DNA of 64,000 nucleotides from Thinopyrum elongatum (taxonomy: Eukaryota > Streptophyta > Magnoliopsida > Poales > Poaceae), in the NCBI GenBank assembly GCA_011799875.1, contig CM022303.1, positions 428,033,108-428,097,107 of the forward strand. Direction: 5' to 3'. Position numbers and translations under genes: made by a program. The stretch's first letter is position 1; every line of letters starts with the position of its first letter. Positions 41,519 to 52,510 of the stretch are shown here, piece by piece. The notes below the pieces were generated by a model, which was not told the origin of the DNA, did not search any database, and saw only the letters and a program-made list of their open reading frames with translations.

Positions 41519-41887
41519 ATTTGAGAGTATTTATAGAGGTGGAAGTCGGTGGAGAAGATTCCCGTGGGCTCCACTACCCACTAGGGTGCGCCCTGGTGCC
41601 TAGTGGGCCCCACGGGCCTCCTCCCGTGTGCTCCTTTGGCTGCCTAGATTTCTTCAGGGCAGAAAAAAATCTCCAAAAAGTTTCGTGGCATTTGGACTTT
41701 GTTTGGTATTGATATTTTGCAAAGTAAAAAACAAGCAAAAAACAGCAACTGGCACTGGGCACTATGTCAATAGGTTAGTCCCAAAAAATGATATAAAGTT
41801 ACTAGTAAATGTATATAAAACATCAAAGATTGATAATATAACAGCATGGAACAATAAAAAAATTATAGATACGTTGGAGACGTGTCA
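41519..41887 (-). repeat. LTR fragment, Athila-type, same family as 2351-3828
   Basis: On the minus strand this begins TGACACGTCTCCAACGTATC at 41887 and passes through TAGTGCCCAGTGCCAGTTGC. It stops just after a TATA-like CTCTATAAATACTCTCAAA, where the previous fragment begins. The start and interior match the LTR at 3828. It was inserted in, or joined to, the pol gene that resumes at 41888. Confidence 0.65.
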
Positions 41888-44612
41888 CTAAGCCAGTTGT
41901 TGATCATCAACGACGGTTAAATCCTAAGATGAAGGATGTGGTAAGAACTGAAATATTAAAGATTCTGGAAGCAGGTATAATCTATCCCAGAGCTGATAGT
42001 AGATGGATAAGTCTTGTTCATTGTGTCCCTAATAAAGGAGCCTTACCCTTGTTCCTAATGTTAAAAATGAACTTATCCCACAAAGAATTGTAACTCGCTA
42101 TAGGATGGTAATTCATTTCAGGAAATTAAATAAACCTACTAGGAAAGATCATTATCCCTTGCCTTTTATTGATCAAATATTAGAAAGATTGTCTAAGCAT
42201 ACACACTTCTGTTTCCTAGATGGATATCATGGTTTTTCTCGAATACATGTATCACAAGAAGATCAAGAGAAAACCACTTTTAGTTGTCCTTTTGGAACTT
42301 ATGCTTATAGACGAATGCCTTTTGGTTTATGTAATGCACCTGCTACCTTTCAAAGATGTATGACTGCTATATTCTCTATTTTTTGTGAAACGATTGTTGA
42401 GGTATTCATGGATGATTTTTCCGTTTATGGAACTTCTTTTGATGATTGCTTGTGCAACCTTGATCGAGTTTTGTAAGGATGTGAAGAAACTAATCTTCTC
42501 TTGAATTGGGAGAAGTGCCACTTTATGGTGAGTGAAGGTATAGTCCTTGGGCATAAAATTTCTAAAAGTGGTATTGAACTTGATAAACCTAAAGTTGATG
42601 CAATTGAGAAAATGCCATGTCCTAAATATATCAAAGGTATAAGAAGTTTCCTTGGTCATGCTAGTTTTTATAGACGATTCATCAAAGAATTATCTAGGAT
42701 TTCTATGCCTCTTTACTAATCATTTGCAAAAAGATGTTGCATTTTTTTATGATGATTGCGTAGAAGCCTTTGAAATACTTAAGAAAGTCTTAATCTCTGA
42801 ACCTATTTGTTCAACCACCTGATTGGAACTTGCCCTTTGAAATTATGTGTGATGCTAGTGATTATGCTGTTAGTGTTGTCCTCGGACAAAGGGTTGATAA
42901 GAAATTTAATGTTATTCATTATGCTAGTAAAACTCTGGACAGTGCTCAAAGAAATTACGCTACTAGTGAGAAAGAATTCTTAGCAGTTGTATTTGCATGT
43001 GATAAATTCAGATCTTATATTGTTGATTCTAAAGTAACTGTTCACACCGATCATGCTGCTATTAAATATCTTATGGAAAAGAAAGATGCTCAACCTAGGT
43101 TGATTAGGTGGGTTCTTTTGCTACAAGAATTTGATTTGCATATTATTGATAAAAAAGAAGCTGAGAATCCTGGTAGCTGATAATTTGTTAAAAATGGAAA
43201 ATGTTCTTGATGACCCACTGTGTATTGATGATAGTTTTCCTGATGAACAATTAGCTGTTATAAATGCTTCCTGTAATACTCCTTGGTATGCAGACTATGC
43301 TAATTACATTGTTGCTAAATATATATCACCTAGTTTCACATACCAACAAAAGAAAAAGTTCTTCTTTGATTTAAGACATTACTTTTGGGATGACCCACAT
43401 CTATATAAAGATGGAGTAGATGGTGTTATTAGACAATGTGTACCTGAGCATGAACAGGAACAAATCCTTCAGAAGTGTCACTCCAAGGCATACAGAGGAC
43501 ACCACGCTGGAGACATAACTGCATATAAGGCATTACAGTCTAGTTTTATTGGCCTACTCTCTTCAAGGATGCACGTAATTTTGTCCTTGCTTGTGATGAA
43601 TATCAAAGATTTGGTAATATTATTAGACATAAGGAAATGCCTATGAATTATGCACTTGTTATTGAACCATTTGATATTTCGGGATTTAATTATATGGGAC
43701 CTTTTCCTTCCTCTAATGGGTACACTCATATTCTAGTTGTCGTTGATTATGTTACTAAGTGGGTAGAAGCTATTCCAACTAGTAGTGTTGATCACAATAC
43801 TTCTATTAAAATGCTTAAAGAAGTTATTTTTCCCGAGGTTTGGAGTCCCTAGATATTTAATGACTGATGGTGGTTCACATTTTATTCATGGTGCATTCTG
43901 TAAACTTCTTGCTAAATATGATGTTAATCATAGAATTTCATCACCTTATCACCCTCACTCTAGTGGTCAAGTTGAATTGAGTAATAGAGAAATATAGTTA
44001 ATTTTGCAAAAGACCGTTAATAGATCCAGAAAGAATTGGTCTAAGAAACTTGATGATGCATTGTGGGCATATATAACTGCTTATAAAAATCCTATGGGTA
44101 TGTCTCCATATAAAATGGTCTATGGAAAAGCATGTCATTTACCTCTTGAGTTAGAACATAAAGCTTATCGGGCAATCAAATAACTTAACTATGATTTCAA
44201 ACTTGCCGGTGAAAAGAGGTTATTTGATATTAGCTCACTAAATGAGTGGAGGACACAAGCTTATGAAAATGCCAAGTTTTTTAAAGAAAAAGTTAAAAGA
44301 TGGCATGATAAAAGAATTTAAAAACAGGAATTCAAGGTAGGTGATCAAGTTCTATTATACAATTCTCGTTTAAGATTCTTTGCAGGAAAACTTCTCTCTA
44401 AATTGGAAGGACCATATACCATCGAAGAAGTATATCGCTCCGGAGCTATCAATATCAACAATGCCAAAGGCACTAATCCGAGGGTGGTTAATGGGCAAAG
44501 AATTAAACATTATATCTCAGGTACACCCATTAATGTTAAAACTAATATCATTCAAACTATGACACCGGAAGAGCACATAAAAGAAACCTTCTGGAACGCT
44601 CCAGAACCCTGA
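41888..44612 (+). pseudogene. Athila-type Gypsy pol (RT, RNase H, integrase), truncated and frameshifted
   Basis: Starts abruptly at KPVVDHQRRLNPKMKDVVR, so gag, protease and the pol start are missing. The reverse transcriptase carries MPFGLCNAPATFQRCM and the active-site FMDDFSVYG (about 42407). RNase H has [10 protein letters not shown] and the TSEKEF and HTDHAA motifs (42830-43180). Integrase has a zinc-finger remnant (about 43470-43620), GFNYMGPFP (43682, the first catalytic Asp position reads Asn), MTDGGSHF and GQVELSN. It ends in a GPY/F-like segment (KLEGPYTIEEVY, about 44400) at TGA 44610. Stops or shifts occur at about 42066, 42474, 42717, 43165, 43620 and 43850. The FMDDFSVYG and spacing fit the Athila lineage. 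Cytoplasmic replication functions are lost. Confidence 0.8.
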
Positions 44613-44726
44613 AAAGGAGTAGGTATGTGGTATGGTAAGTAAACCGACCCCAAAAGTTCCATAAAAGTACTTCCTGTTCATTTCGGAATATATGATAAAT
44701 TAGGAAAATAATAAATAGTCTAAAAA

Positions 44727-45404
44727 GTGCACGGGAAAGCGACAAGCCCAAGGGGCGCGCCCTACCCCCTGGGCATGCCTCCCAGGCTTGTGGCTCCCCT
44801 GTGGACTTTCCTGACTGTGTTTTTCTTCCATATTACTTGTCCTGCACAGAAAAATCATTATATATACTCCCTGATGTTTTCACCACCGGATCACAAGTTT
44901 CTCCTCTATTCTTGTTTCGAGCTGCTTTTCTGGCAGATTTGGAGCGCTATCTCATCGCAGGAATCAGATGGGGAGAGCCATGTTTCCCACCTTACAGCAA
45001 ATCCTAGAGTCTACAGTGATGTTGACTCCTACGGTTGGTCGACCGATGAGGAGGTGGAGGCTGATTTGAAAATGATGGACTCTACGGGCGAGGAGCAGGA
45101 AGAAACCTCGCTGCCGCAACCTGGAGATATGCATGTGGAATTCAAGAAATCAAGCTTGCTCGATACGATTAAACCTCCCAATACCCGATTTATTTCTTAT
45201 CGTAAGTTGAAAAACAGTGTTGCTTCATCTTCTTTAGCAAGGATGCATCCTTGGGTGGATGGTGCATTGACCGTCACCAGAAATCTCTGAAAAGAAATCA
45301 TGGACTATAAGCGCCAAGTTAATAGGCTTGAAGAGGAGAATCATATCCTTAGGGGCATCATCCCCAAGAATATTGCACCGCCACCACCAAAGAAGGAGAC
45401 TTGA
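44727..45404 (+). pseudogene. Downstream ORF of the Athila-type element
   Basis: An open frame of 187 codons ending RNL-TGA at 45290, continuing in frame after the stop to a TGA at 45402-45404. The first third overlaps LTR-like GC-rich text; the supported part begins about 44940 (SQESDGESHVSHL). It includes an acidic stretch (YGWSTDEEVEADLKMMD) and a C-terminal coiled coil (MDYKRQVNRLEEENHILRG) with a PPPPKKET tail. Athila elements often have an extra ORF after integrase, sometimes called env-like. I see no signal peptide or clear membrane segment in the conserved part, so I do not call it envelope. Confidence 0.5.
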
Positions 45405-45973
45405 GTACACGGTTATGGGCACCACCCTTGGCTTGTGCCAAGCTTGGGGGAGGTGCCCCGCTATCGTATCACCATCACTTTTATCATCATTATCTATTTT
45501 AGTTTGATCCTTAGTTATTTTGTGATTTAGAAGAATAAAGTTTTAGTTCGATCTATTTTCGAGCGTTTACTTAGTGGTCTATCTATCTATGTAATCGAGT
45601 GTGAGAGTTATATAATATGGAGTAGTTTGAGTTGAATTGTTTTACTTTCTTGTTTCAATCAAAAAAGAATAAAAAGATCATATGCTAATCCCATGGGGAG
45701 TGATGACTTCACATAAATAAGTATAATTGATAAAATTTGTTGGAAGTTGACAAACATAGCAATGGTCATTGTTGTAATTCGTGAAAAAGTAATAAAGAAA
45801 GAGAGGTCTCACATATAGGTATACTATCTTGGACATCTTTTATGATTGTGAACCCCCATTAGATATTCTATGTCAACTAGTTGACGTTGGACAAGGAAGA
45901 CAATGTAATGAGTTATGATTGCTTATATTCACATAGAAGTTATATTGTCATGGATCCTCTAACATGTGGTGTT
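45405..45973 (+). other. 3' untranslated region of the Athila-type element, first part
   Basis: Begins with a polypurine-like AAGCTTGGGGGAGGTGCC (45440-45457), then AT-rich sequence up to the CACTA insertion at 45974. It continues at 52511. Confidence 0.55.
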
Positions 45974-46135
45974 CACTACTGCAGGATGCTGCTAACATGA
46001 CACTACAATCAGAGACCCTTCGACGAAACTATGTGTGATGCATTAATCACAAACGATGATGTAATAAAACCGTCAAAAAAGATGCAAAACATTTGCGATG
46101 GCGGATACATCTATCACGGTTCAGATTTTAGTTGC

Positions 46136-46485
46136 GTGTGCGATGCAGGGCATACAGTTCACTCGAATGAACTATTTGCGATGAGGCAGAACAACAAAAA
46201 CGGGCAGCCAGATGAACGTGTGTGCGATATACGGCATACAGTTCACTCGGATTAACTATTTGTGATTAGGCCACACAACAGAAACGGTCAGCCAGATCAA
46301 GGTGTCTGCGATTGACGGCATACACTTCACACAGATGAACTATTTGCAATTAGGCAACACAAGAGAAACGGTCAGCCAGATCAAGGTGTCTGTGGTTGAT
46401 GGCATAAACTTCACACGGATGAACTGTTTGTGATTAGCCACAACAAACAGAAACAGTTAGACAGATCAACGTGTGTGCGCTAGAC
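46136..46485. repeat. 84-bp subterminal tandem repeat, four copies
   Basis: Units begin GTGTGCGAT or GTGTCTGCG at 46136, 46219, 46302 and 46386. Each contains GGCATACAGTTCACTCG, GAACTATTTGCGAT and CGGTCAGCCAGATCAA-type text. Looser related motifs (TGTGTGATATACAG, GAACTGTTTGTGTTAGG) occur at the other end (52180-52260). Confidence 0.75.
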
Positions 46486-46897
46486 GGGCACCCATTCTAA
46501 TTAAAAGAAGTGTGCGCGATGGTAATAACGAGCGCTCACAGTTGATGGAACAAGTCATGTGCTAACATCGCCTATTACGGTGCACCTTATGGTGCAAACT
46601 CCACGTACGCGGCCGAGAATGCGTGCCCACGTTACGCCATCCAGGAATAGTGCCGCACTTTGAAATTAGAATCGTCAATAAATTTTGAGCTTGCGTCCCG
46701 TCACATTCCAAATTACTACCACGCTATATATAATTGCAAACCTGTTCAAACCGATCAAAACCTAAATGGTTTCCACTTAGGAGCATATTAGTACTCGATT
46801 ATAAATACTACCTACTCCAAGACGACTGCACATTCCTCCTCAAATCCTCATCCACAAAAACAAACAAGTCTTTCATCATCGTTCCCTTGCGTCTGCC

Positions 46898-47519
46898 ATG
46901 GCCCGCATGAGTTCTGGGTCGAGAGATTACTACCAGGGAGAGGCGACCATGGAAGCAGAAGCATGAGAGATGTCCCGCCTCACTGCAAAAGCAGCCGACA
47001 TGTCCCCCGCGCCACCGTAGCAGCACAGAGGTCCCGCCGCGCCGCCGAAGCCGCACAGAGATCCCGCCGTGCCATTGATGTAGCAGACTAGTTCGGCCGT
47101 GCCGCGAAAGGAGCAGATATGTCCCGCCGCGTAGCGAATGTAGCAAAGAGGTCTTCCCGCACTGCGGCAGCCTGGGAAAATGTCTCGCGGGCAGGCGAGG
47201 ACTCTCACAGGCACATGCTCGCTATGCTCGATGACCTGATGGGTCGGATCTCTGGTTGGATGAAGCTACAGGACGAGATGAATGCCTCGTTTGAAAATGC
47301 TACCGGCGTCATCCGGGGGCTAGGGTAGGACAAGGCGAAGCTCCACACCGAGGGTGACCTGCTGAGGGTGAAGATCGCCGGAAGAGCGAAGGAGCACGAG
47401 GAGACCACTGCCTTGTTGAAGAGGACGGGCGTCATCATCAAGAAACTTATGGGCGAGAATGCCATGCTCCGCATCGAGCGCGAAAGGCTGGTGGGGGAAT
47501 ACGTGGATGCTGCCAAGTA
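46898..47519 (+). pseudogene. Decayed coiled-coil ORF in the third CACTA
   Basis: From about 47000 the frame reads VAAQRSRRAAEAAQRSRRA, an alanine/arginine repeat of about 11 residues, then a TAG. MSRRVANVAKRSSRTAAAWE follows at 47119, then MLAMLDDLMGRISGWMKLQD and a second TAG (47326). It ends with helical AKEHEETTALLKRTG, ENAMLRIERERLVGEYVDAA and a stop at 47517-47519. An ATG at 46898 (MARMSSGSRDYY) is in another frame. It was probably an element-borne structural or DNA-binding accessory protein; no named family is recognised. Plus-strand sense is chosen because the helical frame is coherent across both stops. Confidence 0.45.
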
Positions 47520-48124
47520 GCATATGAGGGCTTGAAAGAGATCATCGCCGCTTGCCACGAGAACTAGTCTCCGCGGCATGCGTCTTCCTTCTTCTTTTGC
47601 CCTTGTGTATTTTTGGCGTTGCCGCATGTGGCTTTTTAAATTATCTTCCTAAATATGTAAGACAATTATTATCCACTGTCATCATCCTTATATATTCATC
47701 AGTCTTGCTATAAGTCGCAGTCGATGCTATATAGTTCCGTCGGATCTTACATCAAGATCCGTGCAAAATTTTCTTTTTAGATTTTCTTTTTTCTCTCTTA
47801 AATCTCAGTCGAGTGAGACATAGCCACAGCATTAAACAGGGGCTTAGGCACCATTAATGGAGACGTTGGGAGAGAGGTGGGCGGCAGATGGAGGTCAAAG
47901 GGCTCTCCTCCCAATAAGCATGCGCAGGGGTCTGATCGCATGCCTCCCGTACTCAAATAGCTACCCCGCACGGCACCTCATAGCCAATAAAAAAAGGGAC
48001 GTGTGGAGGCACGTAAATGGTAAGTAGAACACCCACGGTTTCAATAATACTTGTGTTTCCAATTGTAACATGACATCACTTGTTTCAAAATGACTTTGTT
48101 GATTGTTAATGTGTGTGCCTTCGC
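47520..48124. other. AT-rich spacer between coiled-coil ORF and tandem array
   Basis: No gene or repeat of note. A C/T-rich leader-like stretch lies near 47580-47625. Confidence 0.4.
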
Positions 48125-49985
48125 AAATCGGACAAAAAATTTACCACAGCATGTTGGTGCCATGTCATGACATCATGCCAAGTTTCATGATTTTCAGGCG
48201 AGTTTTGGATTTACGGGAGTTATAAAACCAATTTTCTCGATGTTTCCGGTTGATTCAAGACACCAGATGTTTGAATTCCATTCCCATTTCTTGCATGGGA
48301 CCTAGAAATTCGCCCAAGTACATATAAATGATTTTCAACTAACTTTGGCGCACTGGAGCATGTGCTTGTAGTTCAAATTTGAATTATGTGTATTAAATGC
48401 CTGGAAACTCAATTAATGTATAAAAAGACCAAATGAACCCGGAATAATTCCAAAATTTAGTACAAAACTCCTATTGGTCTAAGCTGCCTGTGTAAAAAAA
48501 TCAAAGCGGGAAAGGCAGTGTGTGTCGTTTCGCACAAGAAGGTGACACGTTCCCTCTCGGAACCATGAGCCTTCTTGAGTGAAGCTCCGGTTTGCAAGAA
48601 GCTTATACCAAAGCTTGTCCCAATTCGGACAAAAAATTTACCACAGCATGTTGGTGCCATGTCATGACACCATGCCAAGTTTCATGATTTTCATGCGTGT
48701 TTTGGATTTATAGGAATTAAAAAACCAAATTTCTCAATATTTCCGGCCGAGAGACGACGCCCAGATGTTTGAATTTCATTCCCATTTCTTGTATGGGACC
48801 TAGAAATTCACCCAAGGACACACATGTGATTTTTCAACCAACTTTGGTGCACTGGAGCATGTTCTTGTAGTTCAAATTTGAATTATGCACATTAAATGCC
48901 AAGAAACTCAATTAATGTATAAAAAAAGGCCAAACGAACCCGGAATAATTCCAAATTTTAACACGGCACTCATATAATTCTATGTTGCCTCTGTAAAAAA
49001 TCAAGGGGGGAGGCAGCGTATATCATTTCGCACACAAAGGTGACACGTTCCCTCTCGGAAACCACGGGTCTTCTTGAGAGAAGCTCTAGTTTGCAAGAAG
49101 CTTATACCAAAACTTGTCCCAATTTGGCCAATTTTTTTTCCACAGCATATTGGTGCCATGAAATGACACCATTCCAAGTTTCATGATTTTTAGGCCAGTT
49201 TTGAATTTACAGGAATTTAAAAAACCAAGTTTCTCAATGTTACCGGCCGAGCCACGGCGCCCAGATGTTTGAATTTCATTCCTTTTTCTTGCATGGGACC
49301 TAGAAATTCACCCAAGGACACACATGTGATTTTTCAACCAACCTTGGTGCACTGGAGCATGTGCTTGTAGTTTAAATTTGAATTATTCACATTAAATGCC
49401 CAGAAACTCGATTAATGCATAAAAAAGGCCAAATGAACCTGGAATAATTCCAAATTTTAACATGACGCTCATATAGTTCTATGTTTGCTCTGTAAAAAAA
49501 TCAAGAGGGGGCAGCATATGTCGTTTCGCACACAAAGGTGACACGTTCCCACTCGAAACCACACGCCTTCTTGAGAGAAGCTCCAATTTGCAAGAAGCTT
49601 ATACCAAAACTTGTCCCAATTCGGCCAATTTTTTTACCACAGCATGTTGGTGCCATGAAATGACACCATGCCAAGTTTCATGATTTTCAGGCAAGTTTGG
49701 GATTTACAGGAATTTAAAACCAAGTTTCTCAATGTTTGTGGCCGAGCCACGACGCCGAGATGTTTGAATTTCATTCCCATTCTTGCATGGGACCTATAAA
49801 TTCACCCAAAGACACACATGTGATTTTTCAACAAACTTTGGTGCACTGGAGCTTGTGCTTGTAGTTCAAATTTGAATTATGCATATTAAATGCCTAGAAA
49901 CCCAATTAATGCATAAAAAGGCCAAACGAACCCGGAATAATTCCAAATTTTAACACGACACTCATATAGTTGCATGTTCACTGTA
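48125..49985. repeat. 498-bp tandem repeat array, about 3.7 copies
   Basis: Homologous points GGACAAAAAATTTACCACAG (48130 and 48628) and GGCCAATTTTTTT.CCACAG (49126 and 49623) are spaced 498, 498 and 497 bases. Each unit contains ATGTTGGTGCCATG, CATTCCCATTTCTTGCATGG, CTTGTAGTTCAAATTTGAAT and GTTTGCAAGAAGCTTATACC. The last copy stops near 49985. No frame runs through a unit. Confidence 0.9.
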
Positions 49986-50059
49986 GATAAATGTTCTATC
50001 AATTCAAACACCATCCTTTCCCTCCGTAACACCATTTTGTCTTTCAAAATAGAATGAAA

Positions 50060-50815
50060 AAAATTAGGTATATGACAAACAGTTTACTAGCAAGAATCGT
50101 GTGGGATGCGATACAAAATATCTTGGCGCACCACCTAGTCTGGCTTACGCGGGAAGCTTCGTCATCTATAGTCCACCGCCCACGCTTGAACCACACTTGC
50201 GCGCCAGTTTCTCGCGGCACCGAGCGAAATTTTTCTGCCACCGCGAATATATCTATCTCCCTGCCCCCCCACCAAAAGCCACATTTGCACTGTTCCTCCT
50301 TGCTTTCAAAGTTCAAACCTTCACTGCTGCTTACTGGCAGCGCCGCCTCCTCGCCGGCGACCCTTCTTCTTGCAGCGCCGCCTCCTCGCCGGTGACCCTT
50401 CTTCTTGCAGTACCTCCTCCTCGCCAGTGACCCTTCTTCTTGCTGCGCGGCCTCGTCGATATGGTCAGGTAATCCACACCCCACCCACACTATCCTCCTC
50501 CTTCCCCATCCCACATGCCCCGACCAACGGTGCGACACCTTCTACCCAAATCATTGGCCCTGTCCTCCAATTATGCGCCACCCACAACCATTTTGCACGC
50601 AGTATAACATGGAGCTCAGTAGCATCTGGCAGCGGAGAAGCAAAGCGTGGTCGCACGTGCGGACGAGGTCGCTATGGCTATCATGCCTGCCGACCGCCAG
50701 ATCTTGGAGGAGCACCTCGTCTTCGAGGCCACCGTCGACATCGCCACGCGGTTGTCTACTTTAAAATACAGTTCGTGCTATTTTCTCGAGGCCACCGCTA
50801 GTGCCTTCTAGTGAT
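50060..50815 (+). other. GC-rich exon-like block upstream of the B3 exons
   Basis: Contains a short tandem repeat (CTTCTTCTTGCAGCGCCGCC-type units at about 50340-50450). A coherent frame follows at about 50640-50812, AEKQSVVARADEVAMAIMPA then DRQILEEHLVFEATVDIATR, ending in TAG. It may be an upstream exon of the B3 gene, or a separate piece. No domain recognised. Confidence 0.35.
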
Positions 50816-51187
50816 TTGTCCTCTGTAATGTTAATATGTAATCTAATATTCTGAAATGTAATGTTCAGTTAACAGTTTGGTCCAACAATTGCTACATTTC
50901 ATAGTACTATTCTCAAGCATTCTTAGTTTTGTTAACTGTGTTATCTTCTAGTATATGTTCTATTCTGCAATGTCGTACCTAGTTAATTGTTTTGGTTCAT
51001 TTGGTCTATTGTCCAGTTAACTGTTTGGTTCAATTCTACAATTTGATTTTCATTTGTTGTGGGTACAATTTTTTATTGTTATGCATGTGAGAAATAAATC
51101 GAATTTGGTTGTACTCAATACATATTCTACTGATAGTATGGCAACCCACAGTTAACCTGATCAAGATCTTCCTTATATTTGTTGCAG

Positions 51188-51836
51188 GGAAACAATGGGA
51201 CGCACTACGGTTTAGCATCGAGGTTTGCTCATGCATGGTCCTTTTGCTAATAGCACATTATTATGTAGTTGCAGGAATCATTCTAGTATTTAGGTTTCTT
51301 ACAATTTGGTCTTGCACATGTAGGTCCTGCTGTCAGAGGCTTAGACCCACTATTCGACCCATTTTGCATATGGGGAAATGAGATGTCCAGGAATATCAGT
51401 CAAGTCAAGAAACTCAGAAAGATTGTTAGGATAAAGAAACTTGCGACGAATAACAACAAGATCTTTGTTTGCACAATGAAGAAGACATCGGTTAACTATA
51501 GGATGGTACTAACTCTTTTACCTTGTTTTTAGCCCTTGTGCCATTTCAAAATTTATAACAGTGATTTATGCATATCTTTGTTTTTAGTACTTTTCAAAGT
51601 AGTTCACCGATGATTACCTCTCAACCCACCCCATGGTCATGAGGCGAGGAGTATTCATTCAACACCCACGGTACAATATTGAAGTCTTCTTGAAGAGGAA
51701 GAAGGCTGGGCGGGCAATTATCCATAGCCACTGGCCCAAAGTTGCAAGGACATTCAACATCACCGAAGGCTCAATACTCGCCTTCCGCTTCTGTAGTTTC
51801 CCAGAGGAGATTCATCTGTCTATTTACCGTGTATGA
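51188..51836 (+). pseudogene. B3-domain gene carried by the third CACTA
   Basis: Three exons with GT-AG borders join in phase: 51188-51222, 51324-51505 and 51588-51836. The protein reads ETMGRTTV-stop-HRG, then PAVRGLDPLFDPFCIWGNEM, KLRKIVRIKKLATNNNKIFV and MKKTSVNYRM. After the last intron it continues YFSK-stop-FTDDYLS, IQHPRYNIEVFLKRKKAGRA, HWPKVARTFNITEGSILAFR and EEIHLSIYRV, then TGA. The last exon has the B3 order: F..dyL, W/V-type strand, basic RAIIH.HW..V, then GS..AFRF and a final strand. In-frame TAG codons lie at 51213-51215 and 51600-51602. It is likely a nuclear DNA-binding protein in origin and is now non-functional. It differs from the B3 gene at 17195-18148 in both sequence and exon structure. 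Confidence 0.6.
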
Positions 51837-52510
51837 TGCTACTTTCAAAGGTTTTTGATGTTGCATGTGAAACTTGGTGCTGTTGTGTAATGGCGTAGCT
51901 AGCTATATCCCTCTTTGGTGTAACTGAGTGTTGAAGCTATCTAATGTAATTCGATTATGAAATCCTGGTTGCCGTTATACGGATATGAAATATCTGGTGT
52001 GTTTTATAAGAAATGTCAATTTTATTACTACATGGATTATCAATAATAGGCTAATTATCCTGTTTATTGGGGTTTTCTATTACAGACTGTTACTCTGACA
52101 ACACCATGGGCGATGAACTCAAACAACCCACACGGTTTCTAGAAAGTAGGCGTGTTGGATCAATTAACAATCGCACACGACTTCCGGCAGAGAACTGTTT
52201 GTGTTAGGCCACCTTGCACAAAAGTTTCCACATAAAAAACTATGTGTGATATACAGACGAACGGAAACATTTTTCTAGGATTCACTGTGTGGGATGTACA
52301 TACGAACTGAAACGATTGGGCTTCGATGCCTCGCCTGATCGCACACGAGCTCATTTTGCCCCGCGTGTGTGGCCGGAGGTCCTATCCCCGACGGTTTCTG
52401 GGTCGGGTGGGAAGGACCCCCCTATCACACACACTCACTAGGCGACGGTTTAAAACTCCGTCGTGGAAAGGGGGTAAAAACTGTTTGTATAGCACGTCTC
52501 TGCACCAGTG
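51837..52510. other. B3 3' region and right subterminal region of the third CACTA
   Basis: AT-rich 3' flank to about 52100, then subterminal motifs such as CACACGGTTT, AATCGCACACGAC, TGTGTGATATACAG and GACGGTTTAAAACTCCGTCG (palindromic), up to the terminus TCTCTGCACCAGTG. Confidence 0.55.

Larger units (their letters stand above)
45974..52510. mobile_element. 6.5-kb CACTA transposon in the Athila 3' region
   Basis: Left end CACTACTGCAGGATGCTGCT; right end, reverse-complemented, CACTGGTGCAGAGACGTGCT. They share CACT..TGCAG and GTGCTA spacing, an imperfect inverted repeat. The flanking triplets are GTT (45971-45973) and CTT (52511-52513), so the target duplication is imperfect by one base. Contents: an 84-bp subterminal tandem repeat, a decayed coiled-coil ORF, a 498-bp tandem array, and a B3-domain gene (51188-51836). 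No transposase frame is visible. Confidence 0.7.

Noticed and set aside
44727..45290. Retroviral-type envelope gene
   Set aside because: The supported part lacks a signal peptide and transmembrane segments; the hydrophobic N-terminal portion overlaps LTR-like repeat sequence rather than conserved coding sequence.
46136..46485. CRISPR-like array (84-bp period)
   Set aside because: Units are contiguous tandem repeats with no unique spacers, in a plant transposon subterminal region.
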